From: Janthinobacterium sp.
GTDB taxonomy: Bacteria; Pseudomonadota; Gammaproteobacteria; Burkholderiales; Chitinibacteraceae
Direction of reading: 5' to 3'
NCBI GenBank assembly: GCA_025360045.1
Contig: JANYCY010000059.1
Location: 1 to 63,708 of the forward strand
Length of the DNA: 63,708 nt
Part shown: positions 38,833 to 50,349 of the stretch, piece after piece
How the letters are laid out: every line of letters begins with the position of its first letter
Position numbering within the stretch: position 1 is the stretch's first letter
Notes under the pieces: generated by a model
The model's input: the letters and a program-made list of their open reading frames with translations, nothing else
Told to the model about the DNA's origin: nothing
The model's database searches: none
Program-made: the position numbers and the translations under genes

Positions 38833-39915
38833 TTAGCCGTGGCTTTTTGCAAAGGTGCGCATGTATTCACACAGCACCCGCACACCTTCGATCGGCATGG
38901 CGTTGTAAATGGAGGCGCGCATTCCGCCTACAGATCGGTGGCCTTTTAATTGCAATAAGCCAGCGGCCTTAGCGCCCGCCAAGAAATCATCGTCTAATTT
39001 TTCATTTTTTAAATTAAACGGCACATTCATGCGGGAACGGAATGGTTTATCCACCGGGCAATGGTAAAAACCATTCGATGATTCGATGGTTTCATACAGC
39101 AAAGAGGCTTTTTCGATATTTTTTTGCTCAATTGCAGCAAGACCACCTTGATTCAACAACCATTTAAATACCAAGCCCGCCACATAAATACCAAAAGTCG
39201 GTGGCGTGTTGTACATGGATTCGGCATCGGCATGCACGCTATAATCCAGCATAGTTGGCGTGTTTGTCCGCGATTTACCCAGCAAATCTTCACGAATAAT
39301 CGCGATACAGAGGCCAGAAGGGCCAATGTTTTTTTGTGCGCCCGCGTAAATCAGACCAAATTTAGACACATCAATCGGGCGCGATAAGATATTGGACGAC
39401 ATATCGCAAATCAGCGGCACTTCGCTCTTTGGGATATCGGCAAATTCAACGCCACCGATGGTTTCATTGGCGCAGTAGTGCAATAACGATGCTTCTTTCG
39501 AGCGCAGCCATGTTGATTCGGCAGGGACATAGCTAAAATTACGATCTTCACTGCTGGCAATCACATTCACTTTGGCAAAGCGCTTCATTTCTTTGATGGC
39601 AATTTTGGACCAGTGGCCGGTATTCACCACATCTATCGTGCCGTTCTCTGGCAGCAAGTTCAGCGGGATCATCGAAAAATGAACGTGAGCGCCGCCTTGC
39701 AAAAACAATACTTTGTAATTTTTTGGAATATCCAAAAGCTTACGCAGGTCCGCCTCTGCCTCATGGATAATCTGGGTAAATTCCTTACCGCGATGGCTCA
39801 TTTCCATGACACACATGCCCGAGCCGTGCCAATCGGTCAGCTCTTGCTGCACGGTCAGTAATACTTCACGCGGCAAGACCGCTGGGCCAGCAGAAAAATT
39901 ATAAATTTGAGTCAT
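38833..39915 (-). CDS. serC: Phosphoserine aminotransferase
   Basis: A 360-residue PLP enzyme that forms phosphoserine from 3-phosphohydroxypyruvate and also works in pyridoxine synthesis. It opens with IYNFSAGPAVLPREV, has GGAHVHFSM, DMSSNILSRPIDV and the PLP lysine in YAGAQKNIGPSG. The C-terminus ends with the GHRSVGGMRASIYNAMPIEG segment of the family. It lies between the thioesterase pair and pheA, in the gyrA-serC-pheA neighbourhood seen in many betaproteobacteria. Confidence 0.97.
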   Translation of the reverse strand: MTQIYNFSAGPAVLPREVLLTVQQELTDWHGSGMCVMEMSHRGKEFTQIIHEAEADLRKLLDIPKNYKVLFLQGGAHVHFSMIPLNLLPENGTIDVVNTGHWSKIAIKEMKRFAKVNVIASSEDRNFSYVPAESTWLRSKEASLLHYCANETIGGVEFADIPKSEVPLICDMSSNILSRPIDVSKFGLIYAGAQKNIGPSGLCIAIIREDLLGKSRTNTPTMLDYSVHADAESMYNTPPTFGIYVAGLVFKWLLNQGGLAAIEQKNIEKASLLYETIESSNGFYHCPVDKPFRSRMNVPFNLKNEKLDDDFLAGAKAAGLLQLKGHRSVGGMRASIYNAMPIEGVRVLCEYMRTFAKSHG

Positions 39916-39930
39916 ATGTTCGCTTATCCC

Positions 39931-40347
39931 TTAGGCAAGTAGAAAATGGGCGCGGGCAACCGCCACCGGCTTACTGCGATCTTCCTGCCAAGCTGTCATC
40001 AGCACATTGGCGACGCGCTTGCCTTGGCGAACAATCTCACATTGGCCATACAGCTCTGTCGGACGACCCGTGCGTAAAAAATCGATAGAAAAATCAACAA
40101 TCTTAGGCACGCTATGCGCCTCCGATGCCCACATCACATGCAAAATAGCGGCGGTTTCTAAAAAGCCGCCGATCACGCCGCCGTGCAGGGCTGGCAAAAT
40201 GGTATTGCCAATGTTATGAGTTTGAAACGGCAAGAAAAACAGCGGCTGCCCCTGCTCTTCTCGACTTTGAATCCCCAACAATTTGGCATAGGGAACGGCC
40301 TCTACAGCCATAGCAAGCGAATCAAAGCTAGTAATCGGCGGGCTCAT
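39931..40347 (-). CDS. PaaI-type hotdog thioesterase
   Basis: A 138-residue hotdog protein with LHGGVIGGFLETAAI near residues 54-68, the active-site helix of PaaI-type thioesterases, and VDFSIDFLRTGRP in the central strands. It should hydrolyse acyl-CoA thioesters; the substrate is unknown. The start overlaps the preceding thioesterase stop (ATGA). The two neighbours are only weakly alike, so they look like an old duplication that may act as a heteromer (inference). Confidence 0.85.
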   Translation of the reverse strand: MSPPITSFDSLAMAVEAVPYAKLLGIQSREEQGQPLFFLPFQTHNIGNTILPALHGGVIGGFLETAAILHVMWASEAHSVPKIVDFSIDFLRTGRPTELYGQCEIVRQGKRVANVLMTAWQEDRSKPVAVARAHFLLA

Positions 40348-40799
40348 GCTGCCACCTCGCGCGCGGAATTACGCATAAATGTACCTACGCTGTAGGCAAT
40401 AGGGTCGTTGATATCTTCCTGATACGCCGTCGCACGGGTAAAAGCGATCTGCTTAGTGAGTTTATAGCATTCTGCAGTGCAATAAATGGGGAAATCAGGC
40501 TTGGCAGGGCGAAGATAATCGAGACGCAAATCTAAGGTGGCGATGGCTTCCAGCTCGGTCAGCATGGTGTAGATCGCCCCTGCGCTGGTGGAATCCACCA
40601 AGGAGGTGACTACCCCACCATGAATGACTCGCGTTGCAGGATTGCCAACTAGCTCATCTTTAAAGGGCAGGCAAACGGTCATGCTGCCGTAATGCGCTTC
40701 GCCAAATTTAAAGCCCAGCACTTGGCAGTGCGGCAGGGTCATAAACCATTCTGAAATTTGATTAAATAATGCAGGTGATGCAACAGGCGCTTCGCTCAT
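40344..40799 (-). CDS. PaaI-type hotdog thioesterase
   Basis: A 151-residue hotdog protein with IHGGVVTSLVDSTSAGAIYT as its active-site helix and ATLDLRLDYLRPAKP as the central strand, the pattern of PaaI/YdiI-like thioesterases. The ATG at 40799 is chosen as GGGA lies 6 bases upstream and the 22 residues possible before it show no conservation. It is the first of two overlapping thioesterase genes, downstream of gyrA. Confidence 0.86.
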   Translation of the reverse strand: MSEAPVASPALFNQISEWFMTLPHCQVLGFKFGEAHYGSMTVCLPFKDELVGNPATRVIHGGVVTSLVDSTSAGAIYTMLTELEAIATLDLRLDYLRPAKPDFPIYCTAECYKLTKQIAFTRATAYQEDINDPIAYSVGTFMRNSAREVAA

Positions 40800-40865
40800 A
40801 GACCATCCCTTTTTTGAAGCAGGGCTGGTGTTTAAAACAAGCACCAGCCAATGCAAACTCCACAC

Positions 40866-40898
40866 ACAACACTGGCCTGTCTTGCAGGCCAGTGTTGT
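40866..40898. terminator. Hairpin after gyrA
   Basis: ACAACACTGGCCTG, loop TCTTG, CAGGCCAGTGTTGT is a 14-bp perfect stem 18 bp past the gyrA stop. The T-rich side faces rightward, so it may act mainly as an mRNA end-stabiliser for gyrA. Confidence 0.7.
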
Positions 40899-40916
40899 TA
40901 TTTTGCGAAGAAAAAC

Positions 40917-43589
40917 TTACTCCGCAGCTGGCTCGTCGCCTTCAGCAGCATCACCCTCTGCAGCGGGCGCATCGCCCTCAGCAGAAGCCGCGTCTGCAGC
41001 AGGTAATTCACCTTCAGCAAGTAACTCGTCATCTTCTAGCAAATCGTCATCTGAATCGGTTTCACACACTTTTTCCAGACCTGACAAATGCTCGCCTTCA
41101 TCCAGATTAATCAAGCGTACGCCTTGAGCAGCGCGGCCTGTTTCACGGATTTCAGCGACTTTGGTACGAATCAGCACGCCGCCGGTGGTAATCAGCATCA
41201 CGTCATCGGAGTCTTCAACCAAGGTCGCCGCAACGAGCTTACCGTTACGATCGCCAGTATCAATTGCGATCACGCCCTGCGTACCACGGCTAGTCAGGCG
41301 GTAATCACCGACTGGCGTGCGTTTGCCATAACCGTTTTCGGTTGCGGCCAGCACTTGCTGATCGTCGCGCTCGGCCACCAGCAAGGAGATCACTTTCTGA
41401 CCTTCCTGCAGCATCATGCCGCGCACGCCTGTTGCAGTACGGCCCATGGCACGCACGTCACCTTCGTGGAAGCGAACTGATTTACCTGCGTCAGAGAACA
41501 TCATGATCTGATCGCCACCATGCGTCAGCTCAACGCCAACTAGGTAGTCATCCATATCCAGACCACAAGCAATAATGCCCTTCTTCATTGGACGCGAGAA
41601 ATGCACGAGTGAGGTCTTTTTCACCGTACCCATCGCTGTGGCCATAAAGACAAACTGATCTTCGGTAAATTCTTTCACTGGCAGAATCGCGCTGATTTTC
41701 TCGCCTTCTTGCAATGGCAAGAGGTTCACAATCGGCTTGCCACGGCTATTACGACCGCCCTGTGGCACGTTGTAAACTTTCAGCCAGTACACGCGGCCAT
41801 GCGATGAGAAGCACAAGACGTAATCGTGGGTGTTCGCCACAAACAACTTGTCGATAAAATCGTCTTCTTTAGTCGCTGCAGCCTGTTTACCACGGCCACC
41901 ACGGCGCTGGGAGCGATACTCATCAGCAGGCGTCGCTTTCATATAGCCACTGTGCGTCAGTGTCACCACCATATCGGTTGGGGTGATCAAGTCTTCTAAG
42001 CTGAGGTCTTCGCCATAGGCAATGATTTCAGACTTACGCACGTCGCCAAATACGGTTTTAACTTCGTTTAGCTCTGTGACAATGATTTCGGAAACGCGCT
42101 CTTCACGCGCCAAGATATCGAGTAAATCGATTACTTTTTCCATCACATCACGGTATTCAGCCACGATTTTGTCTTGCTCAAGGCCAGTCAAGCGCTGCAG
42201 ACGCAGCTCTAAGATAGCCTGAGTCTGTACTTCAGACAGGCGATAGCCATCATTCAAGCTAAAGCCAAATTCTGCAGCCAAACCATCTGGACGCGATGCG
42301 CTGACATCAGTGCGGCTAAGCATGTCTTCCACCAGCGCCGAGCGCCAAGTGCGGCTCATCAGGCTGATTTTCGCTTCTGCAGGCGTTGCTGCCGCTTTAA
42401 TCAGAGCGATGATTTCATCGACATTAGATAAAGCAACCGCCAAGCCTTCCAGAATATGGCCGCGCTCGCGTGCTTTACGCAGCTCGAACACGGTACGGCG
42501 AGTCACCACTTCACGGCGATGACGCAGGAAGCATTCCAGCACCTGCTTGATATTCAATAAGCGCGGCTGGCCATCGACCAGTGCCACCATATTGATACCA
42601 AAGCTGTCTTGCAGCTGAGTGTGCTTATAGAGATTATTAAGAATAACCTCAGCCACTTCGCTGCGTTTCAGCTCAATCACCACGCGCATACCGGATTTAT
42701 CCGATTCATCACGGATTTCGGTAATACCTTCGATGGTCTTCTCGCGTACCAGCTCAGCAATGCGCTCCAGAAGGCGCGCTTTGTTCACTTGGTAAGGCAG
42801 CTCATCGACGATGATGGCCTGCTTATCGCGGCTGACATCTTCGAAGTGGACACGCGCCCGCATAATCACGCGACCACGACCAGTGCGATAGCCTTCACGC
42901 ACACCGTGAATACCATAAATGATACCGGCGGTAGGGAAATCGGGCGCAGGGATAATGTCGATAATCTCATCGATCGTCAGCTCTGAATTGGCCAGCAAGG
43001 CCAAACAGGCATCGATCACTTCGGTGAGGTTATGCGGCGGGATATTGGTCGCCATCCCAACAGCAATCCCCGAGCTGCCATTAATCAGCAGCGTAGGAAC
43101 ACGCGTCGGCAGAACCGTAGGCTCAAGTTCTTTTTCGTCGTAGTTAGGCGTGAAATCGACCGTTTCTTTATCGATATCTGCCAGCAATTCAGAGGAGATT
43201 TTTTCTAAACGACATTCTGTATAACGATAGGCAGCAGCAGAATCACCATCGATCGAACCAAAGTTACCTTGGCCGTCAATAAGCGGATAGCGCATGGAGA
43301 AATCCTGCGCCATGCGGACCAAGGCCTCGTAGGCGGCGCTATCACCGTGCGGGTGATACTTACCGAGCACGTCACCAATCACGCGGGCACACTTCACATA
43401 GGAGCGATTCCAAACGTTATTGCTTTCATGCATTGCAAACAGAATGCGGCGGTGTACCGGCTTTAAGCCATCACGAACATCAGGCAAAGCGCGTCCCACG
43501 ATTACACTCATCGCGTAATCGAGATAGGAGCGGCGCATTTCCTCTTCGAGACTTACCGGGATTGTTTCTTTGGCAAAGTTTTCGAGCAT
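40917..43589 (-). CDS. gyrA: DNA gyrase subunit A
   Basis: An 890-residue topoisomerase II subunit that cuts and rejoins DNA. The catalytic tyrosine is Tyr123 ([11 protein letters not shown]). The quinolone-resistance region [12 protein letters not shown] has Ser84 and Glu88 (E. coli Ser83, Asp87). The C-terminal beta-pinwheel carries the GyrA box QRRGGRGK, needed for DNA wrapping, and the protein ends in an acidic, alanine-rich tail. The ATG at 43589 ([12 protein letters not shown]) matches other GyrA N-termini; the open frame extends 13 codons further to 43628 without a ribosome site. Confidence 0.97.
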   Translation of the reverse strand: MLENFAKETIPVSLEEEMRRSYLDYAMSVIVGRALPDVRDGLKPVHRRILFAMHESNNVWNRSYVKCARVIGDVLGKYHPHGDSAAYEALVRMAQDFSMRYPLIDGQGNFGSIDGDSAAAYRYTECRLEKISSELLADIDKETVDFTPNYDEKELEPTVLPTRVPTLLINGSSGIAVGMATNIPPHNLTEVIDACLALLANSELTIDEIIDIIPAPDFPTAGIIYGIHGVREGYRTGRGRVIMRARVHFEDVSRDKQAIIVDELPYQVNKARLLERIAELVREKTIEGITEIRDESDKSGMRVVIELKRSEVAEVILNNLYKHTQLQDSFGINMVALVDGQPRLLNIKQVLECFLRHRREVVTRRTVFELRKARERGHILEGLAVALSNVDEIIALIKAAATPAEAKISLMSRTWRSALVEDMLSRTDVSASRPDGLAAEFGFSLNDGYRLSEVQTQAILELRLQRLTGLEQDKIVAEYRDVMEKVIDLLDILAREERVSEIIVTELNEVKTVFGDVRKSEIIAYGEDLSLEDLITPTDMVVTLTHSGYMKATPADEYRSQRRGGRGKQAAATKEDDFIDKLFVANTHDYVLCFSSHGRVYWLKVYNVPQGGRNSRGKPIVNLLPLQEGEKISAILPVKEFTEDQFVFMATAMGTVKKTSLVHFSRPMKKGIIACGLDMDDYLVGVELTHGGDQIMMFSDAGKSVRFHEGDVRAMGRTATGVRGMMLQEGQKVISLLVAERDDQQVLAATENGYGKRTPVGDYRLTSRGTQGVIAIDTGDRNGKLVAATLVEDSDDVMLITTGGVLIRTKVAEIRETGRAAQGVRLINLDEGEHLSGLEKVCETDSDDDLLEDDELLAEGELPAADAASAEGDAPAAEGDAAEGDEPAAE

Positions 43590-43948
43590 CTTAGATAGGG
43601 GCCGGGGCGTCATATAAATACGCACCACGCGTAAACTTATAAATCAATACGGTGGTGCCGTTGCAATGCCGCAACACATTCGTTGCGGCACGCGCGTTCG
43701 ATGCCTAAGTGTACCACGGGGGCGAAGATGCTCCAATTGGGCTACCCTTAACCGTGCCTCCCCACAACAGAATCACCCCTACGGCAAAAATTACAGCCTT
43801 ACTATTTGCCGCAAGCATGGCGAAACCATTAGAATGCAGCACGTGTATGGAAAAAAAGCCTTGACGGGTTATCGAGCAAGGCTTATCCAGAACCTACCAA
43901 GCAATATAAATATCAGCTTGCTAAATGATTCTCTAGGAGATTAAAACT
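43590..43948. other. Divergent gap between gyrA and the OmpA-like gene
   Basis: A candidate promoter for the rightward gene is TTGACG at 43861 with TATCCA 17 bases later. A 92-codon open frame across the gap (43666-43944) has no ribosome site or recognisable domain and is not called. No leftward -10 box is clear. Confidence 0.35.
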
Positions 43949-44638
43949 ATGCTGTCGATCAAGCAATCCCTGACACGTCTTGCCGTTGTTGCGGCTTTGG
44001 GTGCAATGAGCACTGCTGCATTTGCTGGCGTTGAAGCTTACACACAAAACGCAAACACCCCAGGTACTGTTGTTAAAAATGGTATCGGCGAATGCTGGCG
44101 TACCGGCACTTGGACTAAAGAAGCCGCAACCGTTGAAGGTTGTGATGGCTACGTTAAGCCAGTACCAAAAGTAGCTGTAGTAGAAGCTCCCGTTGTTGTA
44201 GCGCCTGTTGTTGTGGCCGCTCCAGTGATCAGCACCAAGCACTTCACACTGAAATCTGACGTTCTGTTCGACTTCAACAAATCAACACTGAAGCCAGCGG
44301 GTAAAGACGCTTTAGACAAGCTGTACGAAGAAGTGAAGGGTATGGACCCTAAAGATGGCGAAGCGATTGTAATTGGTTACACTGACCGTATCGGCTCAGA
44401 CAAATACAACCAACCGCTGTCAGAAAAGCGTGCTAAGTCTGTAGCTGACTACCTTGTTTCTAAGGGCGCTCCAGAAGGTCGCGTTAGGTTTGAAGGTCGT
44501 GGCAAGGCTGAGCCAGTAACTGGCGACACTTGCGGCAAGGTTAAAAACCGCGCTAAGTTGATCGAATGCCTGTCTCCAGATCGTCGTGTTGAAATCGACA
44601 TCAAAGGCACAAAAGAAGTTGTAGCTCCAGCTAAGTAA
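43949..44638 (+). CDS. OmpA-family protein (RmpM-like)
   Basis: A 229-residue secreted protein with a signal peptide (1-~26, cleaved after AAFA). A short cysteine-containing segment ([16 protein letters not shown]), a Pro/Val/Ala-rich linker (~70-95) and a C-terminal OmpA-like peptidoglycan-binding domain (~98-222) follow. The domain has [32 protein letters not shown] and a C-terminal arginine in [10 protein letters not shown]. It lacks a beta-barrel, as in Neisseria RmpM (class 4 protein), and should tether outer-membrane complexes to peptidoglycan. TAGGAGA precedes the ATG. Expression is probably strong (good RBS, strong terminator). Confidence 0.92.
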   Translation: MLSIKQSLTRLAVVAALGAMSTAAFAGVEAYTQNANTPGTVVKNGIGECWRTGTWTKEAATVEGCDGYVKPVPKVAVVEAPVVVAPVVVAAPVISTKHFTLKSDVLFDFNKSTLKPAGKDALDKLYEEVKGMDPKDGEAIVIGYTDRIGSDKYNQPLSEKRAKSVADYLVSKGAPEGRVRFEGRGKAEPVTGDTCGKVKNRAKLIECLSPDRRVEIDIKGTKEVVAPAK

Positions 44639-44653
44639 TCACTTAGACAGCAC

Positions 44654-44682
44654 AAAAAGCCCCGCCAGTGCGGGGCTTTTTT
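44654..44682 (+). terminator. OmpA-like gene terminator
   Basis: AAAAAGCCCCGC, loop CAGT, GCGGGGCTTTTTT: a strong Rho-independent terminator 16 bp after the stop. Confidence 0.95.
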
Positions 44683-44703
44683 ACTATTTACTCGAGAAAT
44701 CCA

Positions 44704-45312
44704 ATGCACAAACTTGCTCTCATGATTTTAGTTGCGGTGACGAGCCAAACCACGTGGGCTGATGCAGTCAGTGATTTAAAAAATTACCTAAGCAGCACGC
44801 AATCTTTACAAGCCAACTTCAAGCAAACAGTGACAAGCCAACAGGGAAAAGTACAGCAAAGTAGCGGCACGCTGGCCATTCAGAGGCCCGGCTTATTCCG
44901 TTGGATTTATCAAAAACCATTCGAGCAGCTGATTATTGCCGATGGCAAACAGATCTGGCTGTATGACCCCGACTTGAAACAAGCCACCGTCAAATCTGTA
45001 GGTAAGGCTTTAGAAAGCAGCCCTGCAGCGCTACTGGCAGGTAATAATCAATTTGAGCGCAACTATAAACTACGCGCCCTCGCCAGCAGTGAAGGCATCG
45101 ATTGGCTAGAAGCCATTCCTAAGCAAGCGGATCAATCGTTTAACGTGATCAAACTAGGGTTTAGCCAAGGCCAGCTCATGCAAATGGAGCTGCACGACAA
45201 CTTTGGACAAACCACGCGCATCTACTTTAGCGCACTCAAAATAAACCCTAAAATTGATGCCAGCCAATTTAGCTTTACTCCGCCTAAAGACGCGGACGTG
45301 ATTCGTGAATAA
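44704..45312 (+). CDS. lolA: Outer-membrane lipoprotein carrier LolA
   Basis: A 202-residue periplasmic chaperone that carries lipoproteins from LolCDE to LolB. The signal peptide is short (MHKLALMILVAVTSQTTWA). Typical segments are LQANFKQTVTSQQGKVQQSS, GLFRWIYQKPFEQLIIADG and WLYDPDLKQATV, and the lipid-binding barrel runs to the end. The ATG at 44704 has GAGA 6 bases upstream and gives a proper signal peptide. lolA-rarA-serS is a conserved neighbourhood in Neisseriales. Confidence 0.96.
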   Translation: MHKLALMILVAVTSQTTWADAVSDLKNYLSSTQSLQANFKQTVTSQQGKVQQSSGTLAIQRPGLFRWIYQKPFEQLIIADGKQIWLYDPDLKQATVKSVGKALESSPAALLAGNNQFERNYKLRALASSEGIDWLEAIPKQADQSFNVIKLGFSQGQLMQMELHDNFGQTTRIYFSALKINPKIDASQFSFTPPKDADVIRE

Positions 45313-45357
45313 GTAATAAACAAGAGCTCCCCCTAACCCGCAACACGGACATTCTCT

Positions 45358-46668
45358 TTGAGCGATTTATTTGCAAAGCCCGGCCATATTCCTCTGGCCG
45401 AGCAATTACGCCCAAAAACCATCGCAGAAGTCGTTGGCCAGAGGCATTTACTCGCCCCCGGCAAGCCCTTAGCCGCTGCTATTTCAGGTGGCAAGCTGCA
45501 CTCCATGATTTTATGGGGACCACCTGGCGTCGGCAAAACCACCCTCGCCCGCCTGCTCTCTAGCGCTTTTGATGTGGAATTTATTGCACTTTCTGCGGTA
45601 TTTTCCGGGGTAAAAGATATACGCGCCGCGATGGAAGAAGCGGAAAGCCATCGCAGCATGGGGCGACACACCTTACTGTTTGTGGATGAAGTACACCGCT
45701 TCAATAAAGCGCAGCAAGATGCTTTCTTACCCTTTGTTGAATCAGGGCTGGTCACTTTTATTGGCGCGACCACTGAAAACCCTTCTTTTGAAGTGAATTC
45801 AGCGCTGCTTTCCCGCGCTCAGGTTTACGTCTTAAATGCCTTATCAGAAACCGAACTGACAGAACTCCTGCAACGCGCCTGCCATGAGTGCCTGCCCGAG
45901 CTGACGTTTGAGTCTTCCGCCATCGATACGCTCACCGGCTTTGCTGACGGCGACGCCAGACGCTTGCTTAATCTGATCGAGCAATCGGCAACCGCCGCCT
46001 TGGCCGCCAAACGCACACAAATTGATGCCGCGTTTTTAAGCGAAACACTGACGCTGAATGCACGCCGATTTGATAAAGGCGGCGATTCGTTTTACGACCA
46101 GATTTCTGCCTTACACAAATCAGTGCGCGGCTCCAACCCCGATGGCGCGCTCTATTGGCTGACCCGCATGCTCGATGGTGGCGCTGATGCGCGTTATTTA
46201 TCTCGCCGTATTGTGCGCATGGCATGGGAAGACATCGGCCTTGCCGACCCGCGTGCCATGCAAATTTGTAATGATGCCGCCAGCACTTTTGAGCGCCTAG
46301 GCAGCCCCGAAGGCGAGCTAGCCTTGGCACAAGCAGTGATTTACCTCGCCATCGCGCCAAAATCCAACGCCGGCTATATGGCTTACAAAACCGCCAAAGC
46401 CTTTATCGCCAGCGATAAAAGCCGCGAAGTCCCCGTGCATTTGCGCAACGCCCCCACCAAGCTGATGAAAGAGCTGGGCTACGGCAAACGCTATCGCTAT
46501 GCTCACGATGAGCCAGAAGCCTATGCCGCAGGCGAAAGCTATTTGCCCGAAGGCCTAGAAGACTTACGCTTTTACGAACCAACCCCGCGTGGACTAGAAG
46601 GGAAAATTACCGAAAAATTACGCCATCTTGCCGAGCTGGATGCGGCGTGGCTAAAGCAAAATCAATAA
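45358..46668 (+). CDS. rarA: Replication-associated recombination protein A
   Basis: A 436-residue AAA+ ATPase (RarA/MgsA) acting at stalled forks. Walker A GPPGVGKT is at 54-61, Walker B is [10 protein letters not shown], and sensor 1 is GATTEN, followed by [11 protein letters not shown]. The C-terminal MgsA-type tetramerisation domain contains [18 protein letters not shown] and YHLPEGLE-like [14 protein letters not shown]. The start is TTG at 45358; there is no nearby ATG and the ribosome site is poor. Confidence 0.95.
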   Translation: MSDLFAKPGHIPLAEQLRPKTIAEVVGQRHLLAPGKPLAAAISGGKLHSMILWGPPGVGKTTLARLLSSAFDVEFIALSAVFSGVKDIRAAMEEAESHRSMGRHTLLFVDEVHRFNKAQQDAFLPFVESGLVTFIGATTENPSFEVNSALLSRAQVYVLNALSETELTELLQRACHECLPELTFESSAIDTLTGFADGDARRLLNLIEQSATAALAAKRTQIDAAFLSETLTLNARRFDKGGDSFYDQISALHKSVRGSNPDGALYWLTRMLDGGADARYLSRRIVRMAWEDIGLADPRAMQICNDAASTFERLGSPEGELALAQAVIYLAIAPKSNAGYMAYKTAKAFIASDKSREVPVHLRNAPTKLMKELGYGKRYRYAHDEPEAYAAGESYLPEGLEDLRFYEPTPRGLEGKITEKLRHLAELDAAWLKQNQ

Positions 46669-46718
46669 ACCAAGGCAAAAGACCAAGGCAAAAGACCAAG
46701 GTCAAAAAGATCTTGGAT

Positions 46719-46763
46719 CACAGAGAACACAGAGAACACAGAGAACACAGAGAACACAGAGAA
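46719..46763. repeat. VNTR: five perfect CACAGAGAA units
   Basis: Five identical 9-bp units lie head to tail. The unit word is the same as in the dispersed CACAGAG elements, so the array probably grew from one of them. It is a candidate for length variation between strains. Confidence 0.9.
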
Positions 46764-46877
46764 AAACCAAGGCAAGGACACCGAGAAAACCTTAGGAATT
46801 AGGATTAAGGGCAGGGTAAAACTGAGCTTTATATGCGCGGTTTCCGCCATCAAACAAATGAAACCCATGGATTCATG

Positions 46878-46951
46878 CGTCATCCTCGAGGGCTTTTATC
46901 GGGGATCCAGCCGTGCAGCTGGATTCCCGCCAAAGGCTCGCGAGAATGACG
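46878..46951. repeat. dRS3-like palindromic repeat
   Basis: CGTCATCCTCGAGGGC and GCTCGCGAGAATGACG form the ends; inside are GGGGATCCAGC and GCTGGATTCCC. Same family as 25527 and 56844. Confidence 0.7.
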
Positions 46952-47103
46952 GCGTTTTGTAGCTAAATAGTTACCTACTGAACTAGGCCCTTAAATCTAA
47001 ATATATTTTCGCCTTCTCCTTTTCCTCGCTTTTGCCTTTCTCCGTGTTCTCCGTGTCTACAGACTTTAGGTTTGCTCAAGGTTTGTAGATTTTAGGTTTT
47101 TAA

Positions 47104-48432
<1,329 letters not shown>

Positions 48433-48449
48433 ATCCAGCTACTCCCCAC

Positions 48450-48478
48450 AGCCGCTACCCTGTGTAGCGGCTTTTTTA
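48450..48478 (+). terminator. serS terminator
   Basis: AGCCGCTAC, loop CCTGT, GTAGCGGCT then TTTTT. Confidence 0.92.
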
Positions 48479-48614
48479 TTGCATAAGCCATCAATAACAC
48501 GCAATAAAATTACTACACCTTTGCAAAAAATCGCACAAAATATGCACTTCACTTTAAGCTGCCGTTCATTCTAATAATCACGAGCTGTAGAATGACGACT
48601 ATTAACTGATATTA

Positions 48615-48835
48615 CGCAGCGATCCTCTTTTTAGTGCCTTCGGCACGTTGATTTAGGTGCGCCTTCCTTTCTTGTGTGACCAAGAAACGAAGCCAAGCCA
48701 CAAACTCAAAACACGAAGGCCCCTCCTGCGGTCCAATCGAGTCGGCGGCGGGCGGGATTGGCTCGCTCCCAAGCGATTCCTCGCTCTGGCGTGTTTCAAG
48801 GGGAGATTTTTAAGACCCGTGCCACTCGTTGCGAT
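48615..48835 (-). repeat. ~250-bp dispersed repeat, inverted copy (left of tssA)
   Basis: Read leftward it contains CTCCCCTTGAAACACGCC, GCGAGGAATCGCTTGGGAGC, CCAATCCCGCCCGCCGCCG, GGGGCCTTCGTGTTT, CAAGAAAGGAAGGCG and GTGCCGAAGGCACTAAAAAG. The same words appear in the same order at 50395-50690 and partly at 63510-63708. Open frames inside it have no ribosome site. Confidence 0.75.
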
Positions 48836-48892
48836 ACGACCCCTAACACTCAGTTTTAAAATACTAAAAATCTACAAAACAACTTAATTCAA

Positions 48893-48955
48893 GCCTTGTT
48901 TTTCTCCGTGAAACTCCGCGTTCTCAGTGCCCTCTGTGGTTAAAGATTTGGGTTT
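48893..48955. repeat. CACAGAG-family intergenic repeat
   Basis: TTTCTCCGTGAAACTCCGCG, then GTGCCCTCTGTGGTTAAAGA. It is a reverse-oriented copy of the family at 37304 and 63411. Confidence 0.6.
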
Positions 48956-48994
48956 GGCTGCGTAACATCAGTTGTTTAAGTTAAATCGATATTT

Positions 48995-49069
48995 CGTAGG
49001 GTGTACAACGACGCAGTCGTTGCGCTCCGAGAGAGCGGTGCGCAAGCAAAACGACTAGCACACCCTACG
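48995..49069. repeat. CGTAGGGTGTAC palindromic repeat
   Basis: Reverse-oriented copy of the element at 419-490; ends CGTAGGGTGTACAACG and CTAGCACACCCTACG. A TTGTTTAAGTTAAATCGAT variant of the CTATCAACTTAAG motif lies just before it. Confidence 0.7.
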
Positions 49070-49125
49070 CAAAACCAAGCGTTGTTCTGTCTTTGACCTT
49101 ACGCTGATAGAATGGGGATTGCCAT

Positions 49126-50217
49126 TCAAGGCAGCACCCCCAGCAAAGACCAGAGCCGCCTTGCTTCTGCATCGCTAGAAATCAACTCAGCCAATAAATC
49201 CCTCAGCGGTTTATTGCCCCACTCCACGCTGCGGTAGATTAAATAGGGCACGGGGCTATGGGGCTCGGTGCGGGCGAGGTAATCGGCGATCAGCTGCAAT
49301 TGCCGGTAAGCTTCTTCGCGGCTGCTGGGTTGCAAAAAGGGCAATGGGTCGGGTTTTCTTTCGGCGGCGGGCGCGGGTAAAACCAAATCAGGCGTTGCGG
49401 GCAAAGGTTGTGGGTGCATGGTCAGCCATTCCTTTAGAATGATTTCCAGCTCCTGCATCAGCAGAAACAATGACTGGAAAGTAGGTGCGTCGTTGCCCAT
49501 TTTATGATCGCACGCTTGTACCAGCTCGGTGATCTGCGTCAGCCCGTACAGCACAAAGCCATGGGCACTGCGCAGCTGATTCACATCGGCGGCACGAATG
49601 GTGTCGTTAATTTTTTGCTCCAGCTTTTTGGCTGCTTCAACGAGAGGTACGGCTGTTTTGCTGGTATTTTTTCCCTGATCCAGCCCCAGATGCTTTTGCC
49701 ACGCTCGCCAATCGGCTAAGGTAAAACTGTCTAAATCGCTACGTTGATCCAATACCGGCAGGGGTATACGCGATAAAAGTAGGGTGCTATACGCATGGAC
49801 GCCCCAAGCCAGCGGGCCGGTGCGATAGCTCATATCGCCATCTTGCGGCAAAGGGTGCACCGTATCCCAAAAACGCTGACACAGGCCCAACAACAAACTA
49901 AGCGCAGCGCTCAGGCCTTCAATGCCGCGCCTATGCATCCAAGCCTCGCCCAGCCATACCGCCACGGTAAGATCTTTACTGCGGCTTTGTAGAATCTGCC
50001 GGCCTAGTTTTTCGACCGTGGCCCAATCGCCGCGCTTCACCTCGGCCTGCCAAATACCGGTAGGCAGGCTGGTGTCGTCTTCCCTTTTGGCTTCACGCAG
50101 TAAATCGTATTCGGCTTCGTAGCGAATCGACATGCCGCAGGGGGCGTCTTGAGAAATGGGCTGTAGCAACGATTCCAAGCTGCCTTGCAGTCCGCCGGGT
50201 TTGATTTCTACACTCAT
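49126..50217 (-). CDS. tssA: Type VI secretion protein TssA
   Basis: A 363-residue TssA. TssA primes sheath and tube polymerisation and caps the distal or baseplate end. The ImpA_N domain covers ~15-135 (LLQPISQDAPCGMSIRYEAE, then KDLTVAVWLGEAWMHRRGIE). The C-terminal segment PHSPVPYLIYRSVEWGNKPL with LLAELISSD is the conserved tail of short TssA proteins. It is on the same strand as tssJ-tssK-tssL-tssM but separated from tssM by 575 bp of repeats, so it may need its own promoter. Confidence 0.94.
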   Translation of the reverse strand: MSVEIKPGGLQGSLESLLQPISQDAPCGMSIRYEAEYDLLREAKREDDTSLPTGIWQAEVKRGDWATVEKLGRQILQSRSKDLTVAVWLGEAWMHRRGIEGLSAALSLLLGLCQRFWDTVHPLPQDGDMSYRTGPLAWGVHAYSTLLLSRIPLPVLDQRSDLDSFTLADWRAWQKHLGLDQGKNTSKTAVPLVEAAKKLEQKINDTIRAADVNQLRSAHGFVLYGLTQITELVQACDHKMGNDAPTFQSLFLLMQELEIILKEWLTMHPQPLPATPDLVLPAPAAERKPDPLPFLQPSSREEAYRQLQLIADYLARTEPHSPVPYLIYRSVEWGNKPLRDLLAELISSDAEARRLWSLLGVLP

Positions 50218-50234
50218 GGCACCCCAATAATTTC

Positions 50235-50265
50235 CGTAGGGCGGGTGTAACCCGCCGGGTTTGTA
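50235..50265. repeat. CGTAGGGCGGGTG half-palindrome
   Basis: CGTAGGGCGGGTGTAACCCG lies 18 bp upstream of the tssA start; only the left half of the element is present. Confidence 0.5.
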
Positions 50266-50349
50266 ATGTCGTGCAAAAGCCTAGCGGTTTTCACCCCAAT
50301 CCTATCAACTTAGCTAGATGCTGCCGCACAATGACAAGCATTGAATCAT

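Noticed and set aside
43666-43944. 92-codon rightward frame upstream of the OmpA-like gene
   Set aside because: It fills the divergent promoter region, has no ribosome site and no recognisable protein pattern.
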